64,000 nucleotides of DNA from positions 3,164,501-3,228,500 of the forward strand of contig JBANSL010000016.1 of assembly GCA_037127255.1 (NCBI GenBank). The letters run 5' to 3'. Under the pieces are notes generated by a model. It made no database searches. It was not told the DNA's origin and saw only the letters and a list, made by a program, of their open reading frames with translations. The position numbers and the translations under genes are program-made. Positions 1 to 10,908 of this stretch are shown piece by piece. Each line of letters opens with the position of its first letter. Position 1 is the stretch's first letter. The DNA comes from Persicaria tinctoria (Eukaryota > Streptophyta > Magnoliopsida > Caryophyllales > Polygonaceae).

Positions 1-338
1 GTTGAAAGAATCTCCCTCCCAAATTAAACATTATCGTCTTGAACCGTTGATATATATGTGTGTGTGTGTTTCCACCATAAGGAGATTATTATTAGTATAC
101 ATACATGAAATAACACATTTTGCTCCTGTATAAATGAATCAACGATAGAATTAGAAATCTCAATAGTTTCATTTGTAGAGTAAGATGAGTGTGATATTTA
201 AGATGAATTCATTGTTGTTTCAAACCGCGACTTACGTGTATTTTAGCTCATTCCTAAAAATACTTTGTGTGTTTGGCTAGCTAGTGAAAATTAAAAGAGA
301 GAGGGTTAACGATGAAGTTAAAAACCCATAATTTGAGA
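1..338. other. Intergenic left edge, no gene seen
   Basis: AT-rich sequence with a short TG run near 56-70. No coding frame, RNA gene or transposon boundary was recognised. Positions 331-338 (ATTTGAGA) are the left target-site duplication of the adjacent hAT-type element. Confidence 0.5.
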
Positions 339-1116
339 CAGGGCCGCACCTGAGATTTGTAAGGCCCGAGGCGGGATTTCAAAATTAGGCCCCTCTACAA
401 TCACTACCCTAGCAAAAATCTCAAACCTTTACCATTTACAGGGTAAGAAATAACAACCACAAAGTCTTTCAACTACACCATGAACCCTTCCATATATTTC
501 AAAATCCCCAAATTCGTTTTGATTTAACACCGTCCTCAAATTCTCTGAAATTCACAAATCAAATAGAAATCTCATCACAAATCAAATAAGGATTGCAAAT
601 CACAATCTCAAATTCCCAAACACAAAGGCACAAACCGACAAACCCTAACTTCCAAAGCCACCAGGAGACTCCGACAGAGAGGGATACCGCGAGTGCGAGA
701 GAAAGAAAGATATAGAAAGCTACCGGCGGAGGTCTCCGGCATAAGTGGACAGTGAAGGGTCGGGCCTGGACCAAATGGACTCAGACGGACGACTTCTTGC
801 CATTCTCACCAACAAGGCTCCATATAGCTCTGTCGAACCAATGCTTGCCACCGTTCACCGGGGCTCGGTCGCCGACCTTTCTGCACTCAATTCCAAAACA
901 AAAAAGGGGATTCCAGGCAGATCGGTACGAGAATGAGTTCTAGAGAGGGTTAATTAAAAAATTGAAGATTTTTTGCAAAAAGATTATGGTTCAGAAAGAG
1001 AGATTGGGGACGCGTAAAAGAAACGCGTTAGTTGCCTCATCAGTTTTTTTTTTAATATATATACATACAAATATATGGGCATTGGGCCCCCATGCGAAAG
1101 TGGGCCTCCGGGCCTG
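339..1116. mobile_element. Non-autonomous hAT-type DNA transposon
   Basis: The element starts CAGGGCCGCACC and ends CTCCGGGCCTG, so short imperfect terminal inverted repeats of CAGG(G/C)CCG type are present. It is flanked by a perfect 8-bp duplication ATTTGAGA (331-338 and 1117-1124), the length made by hAT transposases. No transposase frame exists in its 778 bp. The middle (about 660-940) is GC-richer and holds short open frames without recognisable domains, possibly a captured gene piece. The 8-bp duplication and termini are seen directly; the superfamily call is inference from them. Confidence 0.75.
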
Positions 1117-1739
1117 ATTTGAGATCGCATACCGGCCAAATAATCAATATCTATATACATATACTAAAATCGATGCATAACGTCCTATGTGGTGCGTTGT
1201 GGTTGATTCTATGATAAAAATTCATATGTGGCGCGACGTGGTCGATTATAGGATAAAAATTAATAAAAATAATATATTGTCATAATTTATAGAAAGTTAT
1301 AATAAGCCACAATCTATCTATCTATATATTTTAGTTGATTCACAAAAATATAAATAAAAATGTTTCATAGTCATACTTACAAAAAATATTAATAGATAAA
1401 TATGTTGTATTTGATCATTGTTATTTTATTTATATCTAGATTTTTTTTTGGTGAAAAAATTATTTACCTTAAAATTAATTATTTATATCTAGATTATTTT
1501 TTATATTATATATAATCTATCGAACTAATTTTAGTTATATTATTTTTTGGTGGAAAAAATTAGGGTGATTTTGGTAGATGACCCATTTTGAATTTTCAAT
1601 TAGGTAGCTAGCTCCCAAACTAATTTAATTAGTTTTATGTAGACCCCTTTCCAATAGAGTGGAATGGTCAATGGTAAACCGTTTGACCATTGACCGGTCA
1701 ACGTTAACCATTTACCAGTCAACGTTGACCACCCCGTTT

Positions 1740-2640
1740 GGATTTTTTTTAAGTGATGCCATATTTTACCGTTTTGATGCCAAAATTTTATTATATTTTA
1801 TTTTCGATTTGATGACACTTTTTTCATGTCACTTTTTTTAAACCTTGATGACATTTTTTGTTTACTGTAATGTCACGTTGACCATTGATGTCATTTTTTT
1901 TTACTGTTAACGACTGATGCCACTTTTTTTTATGTCAATTTTTTGATGATATTTTTTTACCGTGATGCCATATTTTTGATGATATTTTTTCAAAGTAGTA
2001 TTTTGATGACATTTTTTTCTTTAATGTGAGACAACTTTTTCAAAATGATGTTTTGATGTTATTTTTATAATGTAATTATTTGATGCCACTTTTTTAATCA
2101 AATCGATTGATGCCACATGTTTTTAATTTAATCAATTGTATATCGATTTATTTTCATCGATTATACTTTCATTCACTGATGACACGTTTGTGATTACACT
2201 TCATTGATGCAATCACTTGTGGTGACATGTTCATTAAATTTCTATTCATTGATGACACAAGAGCATAAAATGTGATTAAACTTCATTCATTAAATCGTTA
2301 GAAACCACTTTTGTAATTTAGTCAATTATATATTGATTTATTTTCATTGATTCCATTTTTATTCACTGATGACACATTTGTGATTACACCTCATTAATGA
2401 AATCATTTGTGGTGATATTTTTTATTACATTTTTATATAATTGATGACACAAGAGCATAAAATGTGATTAAACTTCATTCATTAAATCTTTTCTTGGTGA
2501 TTTTTATTCATTGATGACATTTGTGACTTTTATCAAAACAGGTTAACTAAATTGCAACTTTTTTGATGCCATTTTTTTCATAATAGTGTTTTTATGTCTT
2601 TTTATATGACTTTTTTTCTTTAATGTGAAGCTAGAACACT
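1740..2640. repeat. Degenerate TGATGCCATTTTTT motif array
   Basis: The motif TGATG(A/C)CA(C/T)TTTTTT recurs many times in the same orientation with variable spacing across this stretch of Helitron H1, interrupted by T runs. Within it, about 2104-2296 and 2296-2488 are imperfect tandem copies offset by about 190-192 bp; both end in the same block beginning ACAAGAGCATAAAATGTG. No reading frame of note spans it. Confidence 0.6.
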
Positions 2641-2710
2641 GACTTGCATCTCAAATCATTGAAAACAACAGGATAGCAAATGAAGCTAGGGAACAAAAAG
2701 CAACAGGTTA

Positions 2711-3049
2711 GACTAACTCCAATGGTTGTGTGCAAATGTCTAAATGTGCATTTTTTTGACATTTTTGAGCTCCAATAGTTACTTTTGGGGTGTGCAAATG
2801 TGCACATTTGAGCATGTAATGTGCAAATTTGAGCACCTCACCTCCTCCATGTGCAAAAACTTTTTCAAAAAGTAAGACAATTTTATTGGTGTGTTTTTTA
2901 TGTTTTTTTTATGTTTTAAATTAATTGTATTTGAATGGTGTGTAAAAAATACACATTTGACCATTGTAGCAAAATACCAAAAAGTAAGGTGTACTTTTAC
3001 ACAACTTGTGTAAATGTATACATTATAGACAAAACCATTGTGGATAGTC
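2711..3049. mobile_element. Tourist-like (PIF/Harbinger) MITE
   Basis: A 339-bp element with imperfect inverted ends: GACTAACTCCAATGGTTGTG on the left, and a right end whose complement reads GACTATCCACAATGGTTTTG. It is flanked by TTA on both sides (2708-2710 and 3050-3052), the 3-bp duplication typical of PIF/Harbinger elements. The 151-aa open frame on the minus strand crosses the element boundary and has no recognisable domain, so it is not called as a gene. The MITE sits inside Helitron H1. Confidence 0.7.
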
Positions 3050-3309
3050 TTAAAGTGGAGAAATGAGGCCACATGGACAACATCTAAGATAAAACAAAAT
3101 TTCGAACATGTGGACTCAATCTCAAACCAAATAAAGTACCTTTCCTCACATAAGGAAAATCCAGAAAAGTCATCCAAATCCGGGTATAACAACAGGGTAA
3201 ACATAATTAGAGCTGTAGAAATTTTAAACTGCAAAAATTTTCAAGCCTTACAAATTTCCAATGAAGCAAAACTCTTCCAATCAAGCAAAATTCTTCAATT
3301 TACACATTT

Positions 3310-3900
3310 CTAATCACCATAATTAGAGCTGTACGCAGTTGTTCAAAATTCAAATTACCAAAAAATTTCAATCTCCATTCTCTTACCTGTGCAACTGGAA
3401 GGACGGCGCCGCAGGGAAGGAAAGAGGAATGACTGAGGGAAAGATGGATGGTAAGTAAGAGGAAAGAAGTCGGCGCCGCCTGAGTAAGAGAAATCGAACA
3501 GCGTCGACTGACGAAAGAGGAACGGCGGAGGGAAGAAGGATGGCGAGAGATTCAGATCTGAGAACACACAACCTCCATGGACGCCGGATCTGAGCAAGAG
3601 GGTGACTGGAGCGACTAGATCTAGACGAGAAGCTTCAGATCTGGTGTACACGAACCAGATCGGCTATGGCGCGGCGGTACAGTGAAGGCTCGGATCTGAT
3701 GGAGGCACGGCGGTACAGTGAAGGCTCAGATCTGATGGAGGCGCGACGGTCGATGAGGGTGAAATCCGGAGGGAGGGGAAGCCAGGAGCGAAAGAATCGA
3801 CGCTCGAGTCTTCGACTTCTGAGAGGAAGAGAGAGAGGGAGATGGAGAGAGAGAAGAGTCCCAAATCTCCAGATCCGCTAAAGGAAGGAGAAAAACCAAT
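3310..3900. other. GC-rich gene-like fragment inside Helitron H1
   Basis: This block is much GC-richer than the rest of H1 and has open frames on both strands (for example a 98-aa minus-strand frame at 3355-3651), none with a domain I recognise. It contains a tandem repeat (about 3665-3746) built on GCACGGCGGTACAGTGAAGG, once per 33-36 bp. Composition suggests host gene or promoter sequence captured by the Helitron, as is known for plant Helitrons, but the source cannot be named. Confidence 0.35.
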
Positions 3901-4097
3901 AAACAATTATTAGGGTTTACACTAGCTAAAAAAACAATTAATGGGCCTAACTACCTAATCAAACATTCTAAAAGTATAAATCACCAAATTCCCTCAAAAA
4001 ATTATTTACATTTAGATTTTTTTTATTGAAATCTATTTAAATTATTTATAATATTATATTAATATATTCTCCGTACACGTGACGGGATCTACACTAG

Positions 4098-4286
4098 TAA
4101 CATATATATGAAAATACATATATAGATCAAACATATATAGATCGACTACATATATATGTGTTAATGTGTGTATTGCAACGTACCAAGCATAGCATTAACT
4201 AATATGCTTTATTTAATTAATTGCAATAAGAAAAACATGGCATATGTCTTCTTAATATATTCATCCATACGTACTCAACTCGATCA
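4098..4286. other. 3' flank of GLP1
   Basis: Short AT-rich stretch between the Helitron H1 terminus and the GLP1 stop codon. It must contain the GLP1 3' UTR and polyadenylation region on the minus strand. No canonical signal was singled out with confidence. Confidence 0.4.
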
Positions 4287-5478
4287 TCAAAACTTAGATT
4301 GGAGGTCCTCGACGATCTTGGGATCGAGCTGGAAGGCCTTGGAGAGGAGATCGACGGAGATGGGCGGGTGGGTCCCGAACACCCCATTGGCGGTGGTGTC
4401 GTTGCCGGGGTTTTGGCTGCTGAAGGCGGCGAAAGCGGAGGCGGGAGTCTCTCCAATGTTGAACACGAAGTGGATGAGCGCCTGAGGGAAGACGAACACG
4501 TCTCCCGGGGAGAGAACCTTAGAGAAGAGCCTCGCGGAGTTGTCGGTTTGGTTGAAGGACACGAACCCGGCGTAGAGGCTCCCCTCGAGGATCGTCAGCA
4601 CCTCGGTGGCGCGTGGGTGCGTGTGCGGCGCCATCAGCCCGCCCTTCGGCGCGTAGTCGAACCGGGTCACTATTATCCCCAGCCCGTTCAGGCCCGGCAA
4701 GGATGCTGGGAACACTGGGGTGCTGCTGCAACCGAATAGGGTGTTGCTTGTGTTGCTCGGGATGTGAAGCCCTCTAAATAAGAAGTCGTCGGCTGTCACT
4801 TCCGATGGGTTTTTGCATAGCATTCCATTCTCAAACACTATACACATTGAATACAACGGAGAGATGTGTGAGTGATTTATAAATGATTAAAGTCGTATAC
4901 AATCTGACCCATCTCGATAACATGATATGATCGACTCACCCGAATTTAGATTTGACCCATTTTAACTAGATGTCCGAATGGACATGAATATAGACAAATC
5001 TGATCAGACCCATACTCATCTCGGCTTTGACCTGACCGAATATTCGAGTCAATCTTATAATTACTTTAATTTTCTCATTTTTAAACACACCAATTCAATA
5101 ATATGAATTACCTATAATAAGACCTAATATAATTAAATAAATCAATTTTAATAGTAAAAAATTAAGATAAACAAAAAAAATTCTCATTTCGTAGTAAAAT
5201 TAGATGTGACCCGACCCAACCTGAACTCATAATATATCTGACATAAATATGACCCGAAATTGACTAAATCCAAATACGTATACCCGAAGCCGACCCGATC
5301 CACCAGATTGCCACCTCTGATTATGACTAGCTAGTTAGCTAGCTACTTAATTACCAGCATTGTTGGGATCGTTAGTTGCAACACAGAAGTCATTGAGTAT
5401 GTTAGGATCGGTGGCGAATGCCATGAAGATAGCCATGGCAATGAAGAGTGCAAAACTAGGGAGAAATCGAGGTAGCAT
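4287..5478 (-). CDS. Germin-like protein 1 (GLP1), two exons
   Basis: Secreted cupin protein of the plant apoplast/cell wall. Family members are glycosylated manganese proteins, often with superoxide dismutase activity and roles in defence; the activity here is not shown. Exon 1 is 5355-5478 and exon 2 is 4287-4837, with intron 4838-5354 (GT...AG, phase 1). The product is 224 aa. Residues 1-23 form a hydrophobic signal peptide ending before DPN. Cys32 and Cys49 match the conserved N-terminal disulfide pair. The cupin metal ligands are all present: H113, H115 and E120 in APHTHPRATE, and H164 in FPQALIHF. N70 and N137 are possible glycosylation sites. The start was chosen at MLPRFLPS because it begins the signal peptide and gives the same 124-nt exon 1 as the paralogues. 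The intron carries GACCCGA-rich repeat sequence. Confidence 0.93.
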
Positions 5479-5597
5479 AATTGATTGTTGAAGATCTAAA
5501 CCGGTTTGTTTTAGAGGTGGAGGGAGCAAGATAGGCTCTCTAATATGTTGAGATCCAAGTGATTTCAAGTGATGCTATTTGGGGTTTGATGTCATGG

Positions 5598-5608
5598 GTA
5601 TTTATAGC
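5598..5608 (-). promoter_or_regulatory. TATA box of GLP1
   Basis: On the minus strand this reads GCTATAAATAC, a near-perfect plant TATA box about 120 nt upstream of the GLP1 ATG. GLP3 and GLP4 have an equivalent box in a similar place. Confidence 0.7.
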
Positions 5609-5864
5609 TTGAGAAATTCGTAGTTAGAGTACATTAATGAATTAATATGGTTAATTCCAAATACAAACACACCCATCATTGTTGTAAATTAGTGTGTTGT
5701 ATAATTTTCTAATTTAGAGGTAACTTTGTAAAAAAAAAAGTTATGGGTGATTTAGTATAATTTGACTTGATTTCGAAATTAAATTACAAAACAATGCCCA
5801 TAAGTTAGAGCATTTTTCAAGGAGATCTATATATACACAAATCAATTCGTTTTGTTTTTATATA

Positions 5865-6142
5865 CTCCCACTGTCCGATAATACATGAGTTTTCGTCCAA
5901 TAATAGATAGGCGTTTATGTTTTCTATGTGGGATCGATTGTACGGAGTAATAATTTGTATTGATTTGTGTGTTGTTGACTTTTTAAAATAATTTAATTGG
6001 TTAAAATGTGTGGTGTGTTAAAAAAATAATAAAATTTATGAAAAAGTTAGTGCAATTATGATGTTTTTTAAAAGTGAAGTGTTTTTATTAAAATTTATGC
6101 AAATTTCTAAAAGTTCATGTATATATTATCGGATGGAGGTAG
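5865..6142. mobile_element. Stowaway-like MITE
   Basis: The left end reads CTCCCACTGTCCGATAATAC. The right end, read on the other strand, is CTACCTCCATCCGATAATAT. A TA dinucleotide flanks both sides (5863-5864, 6143-6144). The 278-bp AT-rich interior has no coding frame. CTCCCTCCGTCC-type ends with TA duplication are typical of Stowaway (Tc1/mariner-derived) MITEs. It lies in the GLP1 upstream region. Confidence 0.7.
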
Positions 6143-6144
6143 TA

Positions 6145-6640
6145 TATTATAAGGTCGGAATCCAACTAATTCTAAAACAAAACTTTAAGCATGTCGCAAT
6201 CCTCTTATATTAATATAAGGAAATTGTCCTAAAGTTCTATGCATTGACTTAAGTTTTTGTATTAGAAGCTGGAACCAACATTGTAAAATATAAAAACATA
6301 TAAAAAAATCAATAAGATTCCCATTTCATACGACTCTATTGAGATTCTCAATCAGAGTCTCATATAGTATTCGAGCCATTCCGATTCAATTCAAGTTCAT
6401 AATGTAGTTTGAGAGATGCGAATGAAACTAAAAGTGTCTCACATCGAAAGTTGAATATAAAAAGCCTTAATATATGAGTCGGTGGACTAATCCTTCTATT
6501 GTCAATTGCTTTTAGAATGAAACTTTACTCAGCTTGTGTGCTAGGCTACTGGCGCATATGAGATGCCAAAATCATACTACATCAACCCAAGGAGGCGTCT
6601 TGAAAAGACTTTTAACAGTTCACAGGTTTTGTCACTGTAA
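6145..6640. other. Intergenic, possible small retroelement (TRIM-like) remnant
   Basis: No gene. The segment around 6430-6540 has GTCTCACATCGAAAGTTGAA followed by ATAAAAAG, a pattern common in short plant LTR/TRIM sequences. Similar CACATCGG motifs occur near 12390 and 12595. No paired LTRs or target duplication were found, so this is only a hint. Confidence 0.25.
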
Positions 6641-6659
6641 ATATATGCTACGTATATAA

Positions 6660-6990
6660 TTGTATGAATAGTGTAATCAAAGTTGATAGTAGAGTAAATA
6701 CTCCAAACAACCAAATTGATCAAATATAATTCACATGATCAAATGAAGAGTACAGAGTACTAAGTATCATAAATTGATCAAATAGTTTCAAGTATTATGC
6801 ATATATAATGCCATCAAACCTATTAGTTAACACAAAATTGGTTACTTAGTATGTTTAGGTATTATGAATAGTGCCATCAAACTATATATATATTCGTAAG
6901 ATCAAACATCATAAGACTGATCAAATAATTTAGGCAATGTATTCGACATTTGCATACCAATTCAAATGTAAATTCCATTAATCTTAGGAT
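6660..6990. repeat. GLP-upstream repeat block, copy 1
   Basis: Contains GAATAGTGCCATCAAA, TTGATCAAATAGTTT and TTTAGGCAATGTATT-like modules. The same modules, in the same order, recur upstream of GLP2 (11450-11780), GLP3 (17730-17830), spacer X2 (47240-47345) and GLP4 (52110-52211). It therefore appears to be part of the ancestral tandem GLP repeat unit rather than a random sequence. Confidence 0.6.
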
Positions 6991-7196
6991 ACTGCTATAG
7001 GGTAATTGTTTGTTATTAGGATTTTTTTTTTAATTACAGTTAGGATTTTTTTTAAAGCTTTGTGGTATATATATTATTTTAATTACTATATCATAAGCTT
7101 TGTACGGTTATAAAGTTGAGATCGACCAACTTAACACAAAAACTTACGCTTGTGGGTGGAGCACAGTCAACACGTTTCACCTGTTCTTATAACCTA

Positions 7197-7438
7197 CTCT
7201 CCCCGTTAATTAAAACATGTCGTTTTAGGAAGTAAATCTTGTTAAGAAAAACTTGTCACTTTAGCTATTTGTCATCCACTTTACGAAATTGTTCTTGTAA
7301 TGATTAGATAGTTGTTAGTTGTAGTTTTTTATAAAAGAAAAAAAGTAGAGTAATAATTAGGAGTAGAAGTGTATTTTTATTTATTTTCTTAATAAGTGTG
7401 TAGATTTCTAAAATGACAAGTTTTAATTAGCGGGGGAG
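7197..7438. mobile_element. Stowaway-like MITE
   Basis: The left end is CTCTCCCCGTTAATTAAAAC. The right end, on the other strand, is CTCCCCCGCTAATTAAAACT. A TA duplication is present at 7195-7196 and 7439-7440. The 242-bp interior is AT-rich and non-coding, consistent with a Stowaway-type MITE in the GLP1-GLP2 intergenic region. Confidence 0.7.
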
Positions 7439-7542
7439 TATATTTTTATCTTTTATAATCAAATCAACACACAATGACACAAGTTTTATATGTAGTTAAT
7501 TAATAATTAACTCATTTTTGGTAAAATTCAAACAAATGTTGC

Positions 7543-8871
7543 TTGATCGAAGTATACATTTTTTTATTAGGAAAAAATTCGAGGTCAGACATACTTGAAC
7601 CCCGAAGGACGACAAGTCGGCAGACGGGTAACCGTCTAAACAAACATAAAAATACAAAGTTGGTGCAAAATATAGGTCAAAACTCTACAAAAGCGAAACC
7701 AAACACAACTGAACTGAACAAGACGAGGACGTAAATGAAAGACGAAGCCAAGCACTACCCTGAAGGCTGAAGCAGCACTATAGGCCAGCGGCACATCAGG
7801 AGTCACATGTGGGCAGTGAAGACGAACCTCCAAGGAACCATTCTTCCGGAGAAAGGATATGTCTCGATACACACTACCTCGACTCTAGCCTATCCCGACT
7901 CTGACTGCCAAAATCCAATCAAACGGAGAAGAAAGTCCCGTCGCGCTAAACGTAGAGCCACACAACGCCTGAATCGAACACACCAGAAACCCAAGCGGGA
8001 ATTAGACAAACCCCAATGGGATTATTTATTCTAGTTATTTATTATAATTTACTACTTTTAATTTAATTTAATTTATTCATTTTCTTATACAGGTCATTTT
8101 TTTCTAATTAATTTGAATCGAAAAAAACGGGCCAAACCAGTTCATATCTGGGCCACCCGGGCTCGAGAGCAAATCAGCAGGCAAGGCCAACAGGAGACCG
8201 AACGTCAGTCGGAAAGAGCTCTAGAGATCAGGACGCCACGAGGTAGACAAATGCCTGCATCGGGAGGGAGAGGATCACCGTTCAAGAAGGAGAACGCCAG
8301 TGCAGCCAAGGAGCCGGCGGAGGTGGGTCTCAAGGCGACCAGCGGAGCCAACCACGACCCGAGGTTAAGACGAATCCGACAAGGGCTATGAAACTCGAAA
8401 TGGTTGTGGATGAATTTAGAATCGATATCCCCTTCCCCAACTCAGCAAGAGCCCTCTGAGGACTGGGCTTTCCGGGGAGGAGGATGGATGAGCGATAGAA
8501 GTGGCGAACCACCCGCACCAGCGCAGTCCCACCGATCCAACCGGAGATCAAGAACGACCGATCGAACCAGGGGATAGAAGGGGGACAACCCAATCACAAG
8601 AACCGTACCCCCAATTTATCAAAGGGGGATATCGGATTGTCAGGAAACAAAGCCCGAAGATGAGGCGAATTTGGACCCCGAGGAGGGGTGGATTGGGTGG
8701 GGGCGTGGGGCTTCCGAGAGAGATTTAGGACTCCCGAAAGAGATTTAGTACTTTCAAAGAGAGATTGGCATAGCTAAAGCCCAGCGGGATGGCAAGGCTG
8801 TCAATGGCAATTCCGGTGAGAAAGTCGTAGCGAAGGAGCTTTTACAATTAGTAATTAAGCAACCTAATATT
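7543..8871. other. GC-rich gene or retroelement remnant, unclassified
   Basis: About 1.3 kb with higher GC than its surroundings and short frames on both strands (75-92 aa), none with a recognised domain. On the minus strand the piece at about 7560-7870 looks like the 3' end of a transcribed element, ending TTTTTTCCTAATAAAAAAA. That would fit a retroposed or LINE-like 3' end, but I could not find a target duplication or coding domain. It may also be captured gene sequence. Confidence 0.25.
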
Positions 8872-9732
8872 CAGGGACGAACCTAGGGGAGTGCTGGTCT
8901 ATGCTACAACCCACCCCATTTAAAAAGTAGGGAAAATGGCAGAAAGTCACCCCTTAAATATGGGCTTTTGCAGAAAACCACCCCTTAAAATTGAAATTGC
9001 AGAAAACCACCCCATAAACCCATTTTGGAGGTGAATCGCCACCCACAATCTTTTTTCCCGTTAGGTTTCCGTTTAAAACGGTGAAAAGTCATTTATACCC
9101 CTTATTTTTAATGTTATTTTAATGAGAGAAAAATGTATGAATTGAAATAAATTAATAAAATATATTTATCCATCCCGTTAGTGAGAGAAAAAGGTATTTT
9201 ATTCTATTAAAATAACATTAAAAATGATGGATAAATATATTTTATTAATTTATTTCAATTCATACATATTTTTCTCATTAAAATAACATTAATAGGGAGG
9301 GGTAAAAATGACTTTTCAACGTTTTAAACGGAAAACTAACGAGAAAAAAGGTTGTGGGTGGCGATTTGTCTACAAATTGGGTTTAAGGGATGGTTTTCTG
9401 CAATTTCAATTTTAAAGGGTAGTTTTCTGCAAAGACCCATATTTAAGGGGTGGTTTTCTGCCATTTTCCTTAAAAAGTATACATGTATTATATAGATATT
9501 CTACAGGACATGTTGCTTGAATGGCCCAATTGGTGAAGGGTATTGCAGGAACTCAAGGAAGGAAGGGAAGCGCAATTTCGATCTCACCTAACTGCGTAGA
9601 TAAAAAAATTTATTTCTAATTTTTAATTCAATAGGAAAAAATATTAAAATTATATGTAAATTCAGCCTCTCCAAAATATTAAAATTATATGTAAATTCAG
9701 CCTCCTCAAATTATAATTCTGGTTCAGTTCTG
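8872..9732. mobile_element. Non-autonomous hAT element with nested MULE MITE
   Basis: The left end is CAGGGACGAACCTAG; the right end, on the other strand, is CAGAACTGAACCAGAA. It is flanked by a perfect 8-bp duplication CTAATATT (8864-8871 and 9733-9740), diagnostic of hAT. The original element was only about 310 bp; the rest is a MULE-type MITE (8930-9470) inserted into it. Near the right end a 35-bp unit (AAAATATTAAAATTATATG...) is duplicated at about 9646-9712. Confidence 0.78.
8930..9470. mobile_element. Fold-back Mutator-like (MULE) MITE
   Basis: Almost the whole 541 bp is an inverted repeat. The left arm begins GGAAAATGGCAGAAAGTCAC and the right arm, read on the other strand, begins GGAAAATGGCAGAAAACCAC; they remain similar for over 200 bp each. 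It is flanked by a 9-10 bp duplication, (T)TAAAAAGTA, at 8920-8929 and 9470-9479. Long inverted repeats with a ~9-bp duplication are typical of Mutator-like elements. The element at 52309-55148 has related ends (GGGTAAA-TGCAGAAAA-CACCC). Confidence 0.78.
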
Positions 9733-9740
9733 CTAATATT

Positions 9741-9879
9741 TGCAACATTAATTGAGTTTTATTTTTCAATTAATTTCCTCACAGGGCGTACATGACATAT
9801 ATATATATATATATATTCCTTATTCATATGTTATTTATTGTTATTTCAATTGTAATTGTTACAAGGAAACGGCAGCTAC
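9741..9879. other. 3' flank of GLP2 with a (TA)n run
   Basis: Short AT-rich stretch after the hAT target duplication, containing a TA microsatellite near 9798-9816. It serves as the 3' flank of GLP2. Confidence 0.4.
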
Positions 9880-10662
9880 TCAAAACTTAGATTGGATGCC
9901 CTCAACGATCTTGGGATCGATCCGGAAAGTCTTGGCGAGAAGGTCAACGGGGATGGACGGCTTCGAATCGAAAAGCGCGGTGGCCACCCTAGTGGTGCCG
10001 GGGTTTTGGCTGCTGTAAATCGATATAGCGGTGGCGTTGGTCTCTCCGATGTTGAACCCGAAGTGGGTGAGTGCCTGAGGGTACACGAACACGTCTCCCG
10101 GGGAGAGAACCTGCGAGTAAAGCTTGGCGGTATTGTCAGATTGGTTGAACCCTACGAATCCTACGTGGAGGGTTCCCTCGAGAACCGTTATCACCTCCGT
10201 GCCACGTGGGTGGATGTGGGGCGGCACCAAACCGCCCTTGGGGGCATAGTCGAATCGCCCTAGGGATATCCCCATGGTGTTGAGGCCTGGCAGAACTGTT
10301 GGACCCACTGGGTTGCTGTTGCTGCCGAGTCTGTTGATGCTTGTGTCTGTGCGGACATTCAGTCCCCTGAACACGAAATCGTCAACGGTCACTTCCAATG
10401 GATCTTTGCAACGCCTTCCGTTCGACCACACTTCATATATATGCATTACAAAACATACCAAAAAAAATTATTTTTGGCACAAAAAATTGTACTTTAAGAA
10501 AACCCTAGAGCTATATAGCGATATACGTAGCAACTTACCAGCATCGTCAGGATCTTTAGGGGCAACGCAGAAGTCATCAAGCTGCTCGGGGTCAGTGGCG
10601 GATGCCATGAAGGAAGCCATGGTGATGAAGAGAACGAAAGTAGCGAGAATTCGAGGCGCCAT
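9880..10662 (-). CDS. Germin-like protein 2 (GLP2), two exons
   Basis: Secreted cupin/germin-like protein, expected in the apoplast as a manganese-binding oligomer by family knowledge. Exon 1 is 10539-10662 and exon 2 is 9880-10430; the intron (10431-10538, only 108 bp) begins GTAAGT and ends AG in phase 1. The product is 224 aa, like GLP1. A signal peptide spans residues 1-23 (MAPRILATF...SAT). Cys32/Cys49 form the likely disulfide. Cupin ligands are H113, H115, E120 (PPHIHPRGTE) and H164 (YPQALTHF). The threonine-rich loop 69-72 and serine/asparagine stretch at 78-81 differ from the paralogues. The C terminus ends QSKF as in GLP1. GLP1 and GLP2 pair together in length, C terminus and the PQAL-HF box. 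Confidence 0.93.
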
Positions 10663-10716
10663 GTTTGATCTAGGAGGCCGGCCGGTTTGTCTAAGTTGTG
10701 AAGGGCGCAAGATACA

Positions 10717-10724
10717 CTATATAT
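10717..10724 (-). promoter_or_regulatory. Possible TATA box of GLP2
   Basis: Minus strand reads ATATATAG about 55-60 nt upstream of the GLP2 ATG. It is weaker than the TATAAATA boxes of the other three genes and closer to the start codon. Confidence 0.4.
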
Positions 10725-10908
10725 GATGTTATGACAAGTATTCGGCCTTTCCAAGAGATATGATGCAACAAATTCAGTCCGTTGGAAAGTACTATATATA
10801 TTGTTTTCAAGCACCAACAATCTTTTTGTTTAAAAGTTGTTAATTAAAAGAAACATGTATTTGTCCTCAAACATTTTGCATAATTTTCATTATATATAAT
10901 GACATTAA

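Larger units (their letters stand above)
1150..4097 (+). mobile_element. Helitron H1, non-autonomous
   Basis: The 5' end is TCTATATACATATACTAAAA preceded by A. The 3' end is a short hairpin (CCGT...ACGG, 4071-4085) followed 12 nt later by ACACTAG and then T. These are the hallmarks of plant Helitrons: 5' TC, a 3' hairpin close to CTRR, insertion between A and T, and no target duplication. No Rep/helicase frame is present, so it depends on a helper. It contains a fuzzy TGATG(A/C)CATTTTT motif array, a 192-bp tandem duplication, a Tourist-like MITE and a GC-rich gene-like piece. H3 (10909-11452) is a shorter relative with the same ends. Confidence 0.75.

Noticed and set aside
2779..3234. 151-aa minus-strand frame as a gene
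   Set aside because: It spans the boundary of the Tourist-like MITE, is low in complexity and has no domain.
4299..4739. Long plus-strand frames opposite GLP exon 2 (also at 9856, 13907, 50340)
   Set aside because: They are antisense shadows of GC-rich cupin exons; splice sites and protein motifs support only the minus strand.
4838..5354. GLP1 intron GACCCGA-rich sequence as a separate named transposon
   Set aside because: TTGCCACCTCTG at its right side suggests a known kind of plant repeat, but no second terminus or target duplication could be found.
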